Source: CAZWQR01 sp964638595
Lineage (GTDB): Bacteria; Patescibacteriota; Minisyncoccia; Minisyncoccales; PEYH01
Direction: 5' to 3'
Length of the DNA: 30,161 nt
Assembly: GCA_964638595.1 (NCBI GenBank)
Contig: CAZWYU010000013.1
Coordinates: 1-30,161 of the forward strand
Shown: piece after piece, positions 1 to 5,936 of the stretch
How the letters are laid out: every line of letters starts with the position of its first letter
Position numbering within the stretch: position 1 is the stretch's first letter
The notes under the pieces: model-generated
What the model saw: the letters and a program-made list of their open reading frames with translations, nothing else
Told to the model about the DNA's origin: nothing
Databases searched by the model: none
Position numbers and translations under genes: made by a program

Positions 1-147
1 GATTACTAACCCGGCACTACCAACTATTAAAAAATAAAAAATTAAAACAAAAAAGCCGCTTTTAAAAGCAACCCAAGGCAGACCAAAAATTCCTACCCCA
101 ATAACTGTCCCTACGAAAACAGACAGGGCTTTCAAAAAATTAGACAT
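1..147 (-). CDS. Amino acid permease, N-terminal fragment
   Basis: The reverse strand is open from an ATG at 147 to the window edge, giving 49 codons with no stop. The peptide begins MSNFLKALSVFVGTVIGVGI and continues FGLPWVAFKSGFF, followed by a second hydrophobic stretch. The GTxIGxGIFGLP pattern in the first membrane helix is typical of the aromatic amino acid/H+ symporter (HAAAP/AAAP) and wider APC transporter families. It would be an inner-membrane amino acid importer, consistent with the auxotrophy usual in CPR bacteria. It lies 12 bp downstream of the EF-like gene, so the two are probably cotranscribed. The substrate cannot be told from the fragment. Confidence 0.7.
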   Translation of the reverse strand, partial: MSNFLKALSVFVGTVIGVGIFGLPWVAFKSGFFVLIFYFLIVGSAGLVI

Positions 148-159
148 TATTCTCTTTAT

Positions 160-426
160 CTATTTTATTTTATAAACTCTATAGCCACTTCTGACTTTCT
201 CCTCAATTTTTAGACCAACCTCATCTCCTTTTTTGGCTTTTTCTATCTTGTCATGTTCCACCTCCATAGAGCCGACGACCTGCTCAAAATCAACATCTCC
301 GCCAACAATTCTAATAGTGTCTCCTGTTTTCAATGGAGCCTCTAGAGCAATGACTGCTACTTTAATATTGTCAAAATAATGGGTTATTCTGCCTACTAAT
401 TTTCCTTCAACTTCTTGTTCTGGCAT
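160..426 (-). CDS. Small EF-Tu domain-2-like (translation factor beta-barrel) protein
   Basis: An 88-residue protein consisting of one beta-barrel of the kind found as domain 2 of EF-Tu, IF2 and other translational GTPases. Visible features are VGRITHYFDNIKVAVIAL, then PLKTGDTIRIVGG, then KKGDEVGLKIEEKVRSGYRVYK, the usual order of strands and G-D turns in that barrel. There is no GTPase domain (no GxxxxGK or NKxD), so it cannot be a complete elongation factor. Such stand-alone proteins are often annotated as translation elongation factor-like. The function is unknown, possibly RNA or ribosome binding. It sits between an unknown gene and the permease in a leftward group. Confidence 0.65.
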   Translation of the reverse strand: MPEQEVEGKLVGRITHYFDNIKVAVIALEAPLKTGDTIRIVGGDVDFEQVVGSMEVEHDKIEKAKKGDEVGLKIEEKVRSGYRVYKIK

Positions 427-460
427 ATTTTTTTAAAAAATAGATGGTTAAACGACCTTT

Positions 461-694
461 TTATTCCCTCTGCCTTTGAAGCAGAGTATATGTTCCCTCG
501 CCTCTATTATAACGAAGAGTCCAATCTCTATCATAGTCATCTTCAAACTCTGCATCTCCTTGATGTTTAGCTGCTTCAAACAAGGTTTTTGCCTCTTCTC
601 TTTGCAAATCATTTCTTAAATAACGAATACCTTCTCTAACTCCTTTTTCAAATATTACCCAGTAGCCATATACATTTTGCTTTTCCATATCCAT
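461..694 (-). CDS. Hypothetical protein, 77 aa
   Basis: I do not recognise this family. It is short, charged and soluble with no membrane segment, begins MDMEKQNVYGYWVIFEKGVR and ends TYTLLQRQRE. A Glu/Asp-rich middle (DAEFEDDYDRDW) precedes a possible beta hairpin. It is the first gene of the leftward group leading to the EF-like protein and permease, 34 bp apart from the former. An alternative start two codons later (MEKQN) is possible. Coding is supported mainly by its good fit in the gene line and balanced amino acid use. Confidence 0.5.
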   Translation of the reverse strand: MDMEKQNVYGYWVIFEKGVREGIRYLRNDLQREEAKTLFEAAKHQGDAEFEDDYDRDWTLRYNRGEGTYTLLQRQRE

Positions 695-724
695 GTTACT
701 TTAGTATATCATAAAGATCAGGGA

Positions 725-737
725 GGGGACAGTCCCC
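725..737. repeat. REP-like palindrome GGGGAC-A-GTCCCC
   Basis: A perfect palindrome with 6-bp GC-only-ended arms and a one-base centre, in an otherwise AT-rich gap. A closely related copy, GGGGGAC-T-GTCCCCC, occurs at 982-996. The sequence from 739 to about 780 is also markedly GC-richer than its surroundings. Short palindromes of this kind resemble REP sequences moved by Y1 (RAYT) transposases, but no transposase is in the window. Confidence 0.6.
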
Positions 738-795
738 CAAGCGCGGGTGCTCAGAAACCGCGTCGTTACGCTGCAGCGATACCATAAATTGGCCG

Positions 796-913
796 ATGGT
801 ACAAATTTGATTGAATATTCTTACGAGTAAATTTTTTGAAATTTATTTAACATTTTTTCAAAAAAAGATAGATTTATTAATCTATTATAAAAAATGAATC
901 AAATTTGTACCAT
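796..913. repeat. 118-bp element with perfect 17-bp terminal inverted repeats
   Basis: The left end ATGGTACAAATTTGATT (796-812) is the exact reverse complement of the right end (897-913). Inside are two more hairpins: TTTTTTGAAA (832-841) with TTTCAAAAAA (856-865), and ATAGATT (868-874) with AATCTAT (879-885). It contains no ORF. The architecture is that of a MITE or a folded non-coding RNA. No clear target-site duplication flanks it. The right arm supplies the -35 of a good promoter that faces outward. Confidence 0.6.
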
Positions 914-933
914 TGGACTTTTTATTGTATAAT
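905..933 (+). promoter_or_regulatory. Putative sigma-70 promoter TTGTAC-17-TATAAT
   Basis: TTGTAC at 905-910 and TATAAT at 928-933 are separated by 17 bp. Transcription would start near 940 and run rightward, antisense to the methyltransferase gene. There is no rightward gene until 1771, so it would make an antisense or small RNA, perhaps ending near the palindrome at 982-996. In an AT-rich genome chance matches occur, so this is only a candidate. Confidence 0.4.
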
Positions 934-955
934 AGTTCAGTAAAATCAAGGGGTT

Positions 956-1678
956 TCAGCTGATTTTTGACTTCTGTTTTTGGGGGACTGTCCCCCTTAA
1001 AAAAAGGTTGCTGTTTTTTTTAGTCCTTTTTTGTCTCTCTGCTTTTTCAACTGAAAAACCTACTTCTTTTAACAAATTTTTAAGTTCTTTTAGAGAAAAA
1101 ATATGAATGTATCTTTCAGCTAAAATTTCTCCTTTACTGCTCTTAAAAGGATAAAAAATATCTTTAAAATCAAGTTTTGTCTTGTTTATTAGCTTAAAAA
1201 TAGTATATTTAAACAAGAGCTTTCTAACTTTCTTATTCTGACTTAAATCCCAGACAGTTAAAAAAAGTTCTCCATCTGGCTTTAAAACTCTTAAAATTTC
1301 TTTTAAAAAGTTTATTCTGAAATCTTTTGAAGGAATGTGATGTAAAACAGAAAGGCAAAATGCTTTGTCAAAGTTTTTATCCTCAAAAGGAAATTGAAAG
1401 GGTCTAGTTGTAATAAATTTAGTTCCAGGATGTCTTTGTTTAGCTATTTCAATCATCTTTTCTGAAAAATCAATACCAGTATAGTCGGCACTGACAACAT
1501 CTTTGAGCCTTCCATTGCCACAGCCTATATCCAAAACTTTATCCTCTTCTTCTACAAACTTAGAAAGGAAATAAAAATCAGGAGGCAGCCAATCTCTAGA
1601 CCTACTAAAAGTTTCAGAAATTTGGTTATAGTTTTCCTTCGTCTTTTCTAATAGATATTTTGCATATTCTTCTTTCAT
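956..1678 (-). CDS. Trm9/ALKBH8-like tRNA wobble-uridine methyltransferase (SAM-dependent)
   Basis: A class I SAM methyltransferase of 240 residues from the ATG at 1678. An upstream in-frame ATG at 1807 would add 43 residues but overlaps the start of divergent elp3 and reads through a palindrome, so I reject it. The N-terminus YNQISETFSRSRDWLP matches the Trm9 pattern (VYNxIAxHFSxTRxxxWP). Motif I is VLDIGCGNGR (48-57), the acidic ribose-binding residue is in YTGIDFS, and SVLHHI follows. The C-terminal IFYPFK (174-179) and ERYIHIFSLKEL (188-199) match the Trm9 PW/RYYHLF/GEL signature. In eukaryotes Trm9 methylates cm5U34, made by Elongator, to mcm5U34. The neighbour is Elp3, which supports the call. 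The last residues (GTVPQKQKSKIS) are encoded by a REP-like repeat and may be an acquired tail. Confidence 0.72.
   Translation of the reverse strand: MKEEYAKYLLEKTKENYNQISETFSRSRDWLPPDFYFLSKFVEEEDKVLDIGCGNGRLKDVVSADYTGIDFSEKMIEIAKQRHPGTKFITTRPFQFPFEDKNFDKAFCLSVLHHIPSKDFRINFLKEILRVLKPDGELFLTVWDLSQNKKVRKLLFKYTIFKLINKTKLDFKDIFYPFKSSKGEILAERYIHIFSLKELKNLLKEVGFSVEKAERQKRTKKNSNLFLRGTVPQKQKSKIS
982..996. repeat. REP-like palindrome GGGGGAC-T-GTCCCCC
   Basis: A 15-bp perfect palindrome (7-bp arms) related to the one at 725-737 and with inverted centre base. It lies inside the 3' end of the methyltransferase reading frame, where it encodes the residues G-T-V-P. Confidence 0.6.
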
Positions 1679-1725
1679 AAAATAAGAAATTGAATTAATT
1701 AAAAAACTTATTCTGTCTTGTGAAT

Positions 1726-1752
1726 CTTGTGAACCACCCGGTGGTTCACAAG
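1726..1752. repeat. 27-bp perfect palindrome between the methyltransferase and elp3
   Basis: Arms CTTGTGAACCACC (1726-1738) and GGTGGTTCACAAG (1740-1752) flank a single C. The outer 8 bases of the left arm, CTTGTGAA, also occur just upstream at 1717-1724. It ends 18 bp before the elp3 start codon, so it could be a leader hairpin, an operator, or a REP-like mobile palindrome. A palindrome of the same 27-bp plan and the same CTTGTG end follows elp3 at 3358-3384. Confidence 0.7.
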
Positions 1753-1770
1753 CCTTAATAATCAATAAAA

Positions 1771-3321
1771 ATGACAATAGAAGAAAAAATAATAATTGAC
1801 TTTTCAAAACAAACGAAGAAAAATCGAGTAGTTTTGGATTCTTTAAAAAGAAAATTCGCCAAAAAAGAACTAAGGGGGATGTCTAAAAACTCACATTTGC
1901 TTAAAGTTTATCACGACTTAGTAAAAGAAAAAAGATTAAAAAAAGATTTAAAAATAGAAGAAATTTTAAGAATTAGAAAAATTCGTTCTCTCTCGGGAAT
2001 CGTGATTGTCTCTGTTTTAACAAAGCCATATCCTTGCCCGGGCAAGTGTATTTTTTGTCCAAAACAAAAAGATGTCCCTCAAAGCTATCTTAAAGAAGAG
2101 CCGGCTGTAGCTAGAGCTATTCTTTGTAGCTATGACCCCTACAAACAAACACAAACAAGAATTGAAGCTTTAGAAAAAACAGGCCACCCAACAGATAAAA
2201 TTGATTTAAGAATAATTGGCGGCACTTGGTCTTTTTACCCTAAAAAATATCAAACTTGGTTTATAAAAAAATGTTTTGAGGCCGCTAATAATAAAAAAGC
2301 AAACAGTTTAGAAAAAGCTCAAAAAATGAACGAAACTGCTAAAAAAAGAATAATTGGCATCACTATTGAAACCCGCCCTGACTACATTACAAAAAAGGAA
2401 GTCAAGAGATTAAGAAACTTGGGAATAACCAGAGTAGAGCTTGGTATTCAAAGTATTTATGATGATGTTTTAGAAAAAAACAAAAGAGGACACGGAGTAG
2501 AAGAAAGCATTATAGCAACCCGCCTTTTAAAAGACGCTGGTTTTAAAATCTGTTATCAAATGATGCCAAATCTTTTAGGTTCAAACAAAAAAAGAGATTT
2601 ACAAATGTTTAAGGAACTTTTTTCAAATGAGGCTTTCCAGCCCGATTATTTAAAAATTTACCCCTTGGCTTTAGTAAAAGAAGCTCCTCTTTACAAACAA
2701 TATCAAAAAAAACAATTTAAGCCATATAATAAAAAAGAATTGATTGAACTTTTAAAGAAAATAAAAGAAACAATTCCCTATTATGTAAGAATTCAAAGAA
2801 TAATAAGAGACATACCAACTGAATATGTAATAGAGGGCGGAGTTAAAACAACAAATCTAAGGCAAATAGTCCAAAAAGAAATGGAAAAGCCCTGTAAATG
2901 CATAAGATGCAGGGAGGTAAAAGAAGAATATAATCCAAAAGAAAAAATCTATCTTTTTAAAGATAGATACAATGCCTCAAAAGGAGAAGAAATCTTTCTA
3001 AGCTATGAAAATAAAAACAGAACTAAACTTTATTCTCTTCTAAGATTAAGAAATCCTTCTCAAGCAATTTTTCCCTGTCTTGAAAATACAACTATTGTAA
3101 GAGAGCTGCATACTTATGGACAGTTAATTGGCTTTAGCAAAAAAGTCAAAGCGCCACAGCACAAGGGTTTGGGGAAAAAATTAATGAAAGAAGCAGAAAA
3201 AATAACTAAGAAAGAATTCAAAAAAAATAGAATAGCAGTAATTTCTGGCATTGGTGTCAGGAATTATTACAGAAAACTCGGTTACAAGCTAAAGGATTCT
3301 TATATGATAAAAAAATTCTGA
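1771..3321 (+). CDS. elp3: Elp3: radical SAM/GNAT tRNA uridine-34 modification enzyme
   Basis: A 516-residue full-length Elp3, the catalytic subunit that makes cm5U at the tRNA wobble position using SAM and acetyl-CoA. The radical-SAM Fe-S motif CPGKCIFC has cysteines at about 89, 93 and 96, preceded by TKPYPCPGKC and followed by PQSYLKEEPA and GHPTDKIDLRIIGGTW, all typical of Elp3. ETRPDY, RVELGIQS and a Cys-rich linker (CKCIRCRE) follow. The C-terminal GNAT acetyltransferase domain contains QHKGLGKKLMKEAE, AVISGIGVRNYYRKLGY and a terminal YMIKKF. The ATG at 1771 follows a 92-bp divergent gap with the Trm9-like gene. There are no other Elongator subunits nearby, as expected in bacteria and archaea where Elp3 acts alone. 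Confidence 0.93.
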   Translation: MTIEEKIIIDFSKQTKKNRVVLDSLKRKFAKKELRGMSKNSHLLKVYHDLVKEKRLKKDLKIEEILRIRKIRSLSGIVIVSVLTKPYPCPGKCIFCPKQKDVPQSYLKEEPAVARAILCSYDPYKQTQTRIEALEKTGHPTDKIDLRIIGGTWSFYPKKYQTWFIKKCFEAANNKKANSLEKAQKMNETAKKRIIGITIETRPDYITKKEVKRLRNLGITRVELGIQSIYDDVLEKNKRGHGVEESIIATRLLKDAGFKICYQMMPNLLGSNKKRDLQMFKELFSNEAFQPDYLKIYPLALVKEAPLYKQYQKKQFKPYNKKELIELLKKIKETIPYYVRIQRIIRDIPTEYVIEGGVKTTNLRQIVQKEMEKPCKCIRCREVKEEYNPKEKIYLFKDRYNASKGEEIFLSYENKNRTKLYSLLRLRNPSQAIFPCLENTTIVRELHTYGQLIGFSKKVKAPQHKGLGKKLMKEAEKITKKEFKKNRIAVISGIGVRNYYRKLGYKLKDSYMIKKF

Positions 3322-3358
3322 TATAGAGTTATTAAAATTATACAACTCTTATCTGATC

Positions 3359-3394
3359 TTGTGCTTAGTCCGACTAAGCACAAACTAAGCACAA
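3359..3394. repeat. Perfect 12-bp-arm palindrome with a repeated half, downstream of elp3
   Basis: TTGTGCTTAGTC (3359-3370), a central C, and GACTAAGCACAA (3372-3383) form a perfect hairpin. The right half ACTAAGCACAA is repeated at once at 3384-3394. It could end elp3 transcription, although no long T-run follows on the plus strand, or be a REP-like element. The layout (palindrome plus one extra half) is the same as at 1717-1752. Confidence 0.65.
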
Positions 3395-3395
3395 A

Positions 3396-3418
3396 AGGGG
3401 CAAAAATAAAACGCCCCT
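3396..3418 (-). terminator. Candidate terminator for the sigma factor gene
   Basis: AGGGGC (3396-3401) and GCCCCT (3413-3418) form a 6-bp stem with an 11-base A/T loop. On the minus strand the stem is followed by TTTTG. It lies 10 bp beyond the stop of the leftward sigma gene. Confidence 0.5.
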
Positions 3419-3427
3419 GGAAATAAA

Positions 3428-4264
3428 TCAGGAGCGTGTATTCTCGTATTGATTCCATAGACGCAGATATTTTGGATTATTTCTGCAATACTCTCGTATT
3501 TTTTCTATAGCAGCATTTCGTATTTGACGAATTCTTTCTCCACTAAGCTTTAATTTCTTTCCTATGTCCTTTAAGTCTGTTGCTTCTCCATAAAAACCAA
3601 AATGGTGTTTAAGAACTTCTCGTTCTCTGTCATCCAACAATATGTTAAACAATTCTTCTAGTGCCTTTTTAAGAAAGTATTGACTAATAATTACCTCGGT
3701 AGAATTGCTACTATTTCTACTAGTAATTACCTCCTCTAAAATGCCGTCACTGTTCCTTCCTGCTGGCAGACTTAGTGAAATTGACGATTTGATTGCCTGA
3801 ACAATTCCTAGAGCTGTAAGCTTCTCAACATTAAGAGCTTTAGCTATTTCCTCTAGAGACAACTTGCCAGGTTGGGAAAGAATTTCCTGACAACGAAAAA
3901 GTTTGTCTTTGTAAACCTTGAATATAGAAACTTCTTGCATCATTGCCTGCCGCACACAACGCTTAATCCAATATACTGCATAAGTAGAAAACTTATAACC
4001 TCTCCTATAATTAAACCTTTCTATCGCCTCTAAAAGACCAACCATTCCAAATTCTACTAAATCAGTTATTTCCAAAACACCGTGATTATAGTCTTTAGCA
4101 ATATTTATAACTAGACGCACATTGCTAAAGACAATCGTTTCCTTTGCTCTTTTTCTCTCTTTGCTATCACCCTGTTCAAGCAGGACAAACAATTCTTTTT
4201 CCTCTTCCCTAGTTAAGAAAGGATGTTTGTCTATAATTGCACTATAATTATACATAATGGACAT
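3428..4264 (-). CDS. Compact sigma-70 family RNA polymerase sigma factor
   Basis: A 278-residue sigma factor with regions 1.2 to 4.2 but no region 1.1. LTREEEKELF is region 1.2; NVRLVINIAKDY and DLVEFGMVGLLEAIERFNY are regions 2.1-2.2; RGYKFSTYAVYWIKRCVRQAM is 2.3-2.4, which reads the -10 element. Near the C-terminus LDDREREVLKHHFGF and LKDIGKKLKLSGERIRQIRNAA form the region 4.2 helix-turn-helix that reads the -35 element. The start at 4264 is chosen because AAGGAGG lies 8 bp upstream. The longer form from 4345 has no such site and a non-sigma N-terminus. It may be the primary sigma, which is small in CPR, or a SigB/SigF-like alternative. It is divergent from the SPFH gene. Confidence 0.85.
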   Translation of the reverse strand: MSIMYNYSAIIDKHPFLTREEEKELFVLLEQGDSKERKRAKETIVFSNVRLVINIAKDYNHGVLEITDLVEFGMVGLLEAIERFNYRRGYKFSTYAVYWIKRCVRQAMMQEVSIFKVYKDKLFRCQEILSQPGKLSLEEIAKALNVEKLTALGIVQAIKSSISLSLPAGRNSDGILEEVITSRNSSNSTEVIISQYFLKKALEELFNILLDDREREVLKHHFGFYGEATDLKDIGKKLKLSGERIRQIRNAAIEKIREYCRNNPKYLRLWNQYENTRS

Positions 4265-4272
4265 ATATTTTG

Positions 4273-4279
4273 CCTCCTT
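4273..4279 (-). promoter_or_regulatory. Strong Shine-Dalgarno deciding the sigma factor start
   Basis: AAGGAGG on the minus strand, separated by 8 bases from the ATG at 4264. Most genes in this window lack a clear site, so this one is notable and fixes the start. Confidence 0.75.
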
Positions 4280-4382
4280 GTAAAAAGAGCTTTTTAAAAC
4301 TTTATTATACTCTAAAGAGTGTGTCAACAATAGACTGAAAAACACATATGTGATAAACAGATATAATAATTAATTTAAAAAT

Positions 4383-5138
4383 ATGATAGGACCATTTTTA
4401 GTTTTAATCTTGATTATTCTATTCTTATTTTTCTCTGGCATTAGAATAATAAACCAATACGAAAGAGGAGTAATTCTAACTTTTGGTAAATATACTAAAA
4501 CAAAGTATCCAGGTTTTAGGTGGATTTTTCCAGTAGTTCAAAAAATGATAAGAGTTGATTTAAGAATCACCACAGTTGATGTTCCAAGACAAGAAGCTAT
4601 CACAAAAGACAATGTTCCAGTAGGAGTCAATGCTGTAGTCTATTTTAGGGTTCAAAGAGCAGAAGCAGCTGTTTTGGAGATTGAAGACTATCGCTATGCT
4701 GTTTCTCAATATGCTTTAGCTGCTTTAAGGGACATTATTGGAGGCGTTGAATTAGACACATTGCTTATTGAAAGAGAAAAAGTATCTACAGAAATTAAGC
4801 AAATGGTAGATACAGAAACAGATCCTTGGGGAATTGATGTCACGGCAATCAAAATGCAGGATATAGAACTGCCAGCGGGAATGAAAAGAACTATGGCTGC
4901 CCAAGCAGAAGCTGAAAGAGAAAAAAGAGCTATTATTATAAGATCAGAGGGTGAGGTAGCAGCCGCTGAAAAACTAAAAACTGCAGCAGAGCTACTCACA
5001 TCTTCTAGAGGCGGACTTTCTCTAAGAACACTAGAAACAATTGACAATCTTCAACCAGATCCATCAAAAACAGTTATCTTTGCCTTGCCTGTAGAGATTT
5101 TAGAAGGATTTAAAAAACTGATGCCAAAAGGAGAGTAG
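4383..5138 (+). CDS. SPFH/band 7 (stomatin-like, slipin) membrane protein
   Basis: A 251-residue slipin. An N-terminal membrane segment (residues ~3-20, MIGPFLVLILIILFLFFSG) is followed by the band 7 domain: INQYERGVILTFGKYTKTKYPG, VDLRITTVDVPRQEAITKDNV, then AEAEREKRAIIIRSEGE with the heptad-rich AAEKLKTAAELL. Prokaryotic slipins assemble into oligomeric rings at the membrane and are often paired with an NfeD protease partner. No NfeD gene is nearby. Its cytoplasmic role here is unknown, perhaps membrane organisation or quality control. It is divergent from the sigma gene and ends in a bidirectional terminator. Confidence 0.9.
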   Translation: MIGPFLVLILIILFLFFSGIRIINQYERGVILTFGKYTKTKYPGFRWIFPVVQKMIRVDLRITTVDVPRQEAITKDNVPVGVNAVVYFRVQRAEAAVLEIEDYRYAVSQYALAALRDIIGGVELDTLLIEREKVSTEIKQMVDTETDPWGIDVTAIKMQDIELPAGMKRTMAAQAEAEREKRAIIIRSEGEVAAAEKLKTAAELLTSSRGGLSLRTLETIDNLQPDPSKTVIFALPVEILEGFKKLMPKGE

Positions 5139-5144
5139 ATAAAG

Positions 5145-5175
5145 AAACTAAAAAGCCCCAAGGGCTTTTTAGTTT
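5145..5175. terminator. Bidirectional intrinsic terminator
   Basis: AAACTAAAAAGCCC (5145-5158), loop CAA, GGGCTTTTTAGTTT (5162-5175), with T-runs on both strands. It separates the convergent SPFH gene and hexulose-phosphate synthase gene and serves both. Confidence 0.9.
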
Positions 5176-5177
5176 TT

Positions 5178-5936
5178 TTATCTTACCTCCCTCAAAAATT
5201 GCTCTGTCAATTTTATAGTTTCATCGGTACCTTGGAAAAAATCTCTCCACAAAATAACAATATCTATATCATTAAACACAGCTGTCTGAACTTCTCTTTG
5301 AGTATCTCCTCCAGCAACAGCTATCATAATATTATACTGATTCTTAATTCTTTGGATTTCATGATAAGGAATTTGCTTTTCTTTATTGTAATCCTCTTCA
5401 TCAACCCCCCTATGAAGAATAACAACTTCTGGAAGTTGTTTTAATTTCCTTAAAACATTTAATGGAAACTCTAAATTCATAGTGTCAATCATAGAATCTA
5501 TTCCCAATTCCTTGCATTTAGAGACAAAGGCATCAATTGTTTCAATTGGCGCATGTCCTAAAACTGTGGCAGCGCTAGCTCCTGCATTCTTAGCTATTTC
5601 TACCTCTCTAAATCCCCTGTCCATACATTTCAAATCAGCTACAATATATGGGGAAAGAAGAGTTTCCTTCTTAAAACTTCTTCTCTTTTCTATCTGTTGA
5701 AAAATTGCCTTAGCAACAGGAGAAAGCTGCATTGGGGGTGGCACTTTACCAAAAACTCTGCTTTGCCAAGCATTTTTAATAGCAGAAATACCTCTAGCGC
5801 CATAGGCTTTAATCAAAGGAGTACCAGCCTCTATAATTATTCTCTCATCTAAAGGAATTTTGCTAATCACTTTTTGAGCTTCATGGACTGTACTATTCAA
5901 AGCAATCTGAAGATATTTTTTCTTTTTATCTAACAT
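5178..5936 (-). CDS. 3-hexulose-6-phosphate synthase-like protein (OMP decarboxylase superfamily)
   Basis: A 252-residue TIM-barrel protein of the orotidine-phosphate-decarboxylase suprafamily, closest in motifs to archaeal 3-hexulose-6-phosphate synthase (HPS). LQIALN begins the first strand, IIIEAGTPLIKAYG (33-46) matches the HPS substrate loop, IVADLKCMDRG (98-108) carries the D-x-K-x-x-D catalytic signature, GASAATVLG follows, and LHRGVDEED (174-182) is the HxGxD loop. An insertion of about 40 residues (57-97) lies between the first strands. HPS condenses formaldehyde with ribulose 5-phosphate; in archaea the reverse reaction makes pentose phosphate. Its start overlaps the stop of the protease gene by 7 bp. 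No phospho-hexulose isomerase is in the window, so the substrate remains uncertain. Confidence 0.7.
   Translation of the reverse strand: MLDKKKKYLQIALNSTVHEAQKVISKIPLDERIIIEAGTPLIKAYGARGISAIKNAWQSRVFGKVPPPMQLSPVAKAIFQQIEKRRSFKKETLLSPYIVADLKCMDRGFREVEIAKNAGASAATVLGHAPIETIDAFVSKCKELGIDSMIDTMNLEFPLNVLRKLKQLPEVVILHRGVDEEDYNKEKQIPYHEIQRIKNQYNIMIAVAGGDTQREVQTAVFNDIDIVILWRDFFQGTDETIKLTEQFLREVR

Noticed and set aside
1679..1807. N-terminal extension of the methyltransferase that looks like a lipoprotein signal (hydrophobic run ending in a Cys)
   Set aside because: It is read antisense through the start of elp3 and a palindrome; the Trm9-like homology begins only after the ATG at 1678.
4304..4327. 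TTGACA and TATAAT on the minus strand upstream of the sigma factor gene
   Set aside because: Both hexamers are perfect, but the spacer is only 12 bp, too short for a normal sigma-70 promoter.
4265..4345. Longer start for the sigma factor
   Set aside because: The extra residues are unlike sigma factors, and a strong Shine-Dalgarno lies right before the shorter start.
4706..5047. 113-residue antisense frame in the SPFH gene, rich in Ser and Ala
   Set aside because: Its composition is the reverse image of the Ala/Glu-rich SPFH helix; there is no start context or neighbour to support it.
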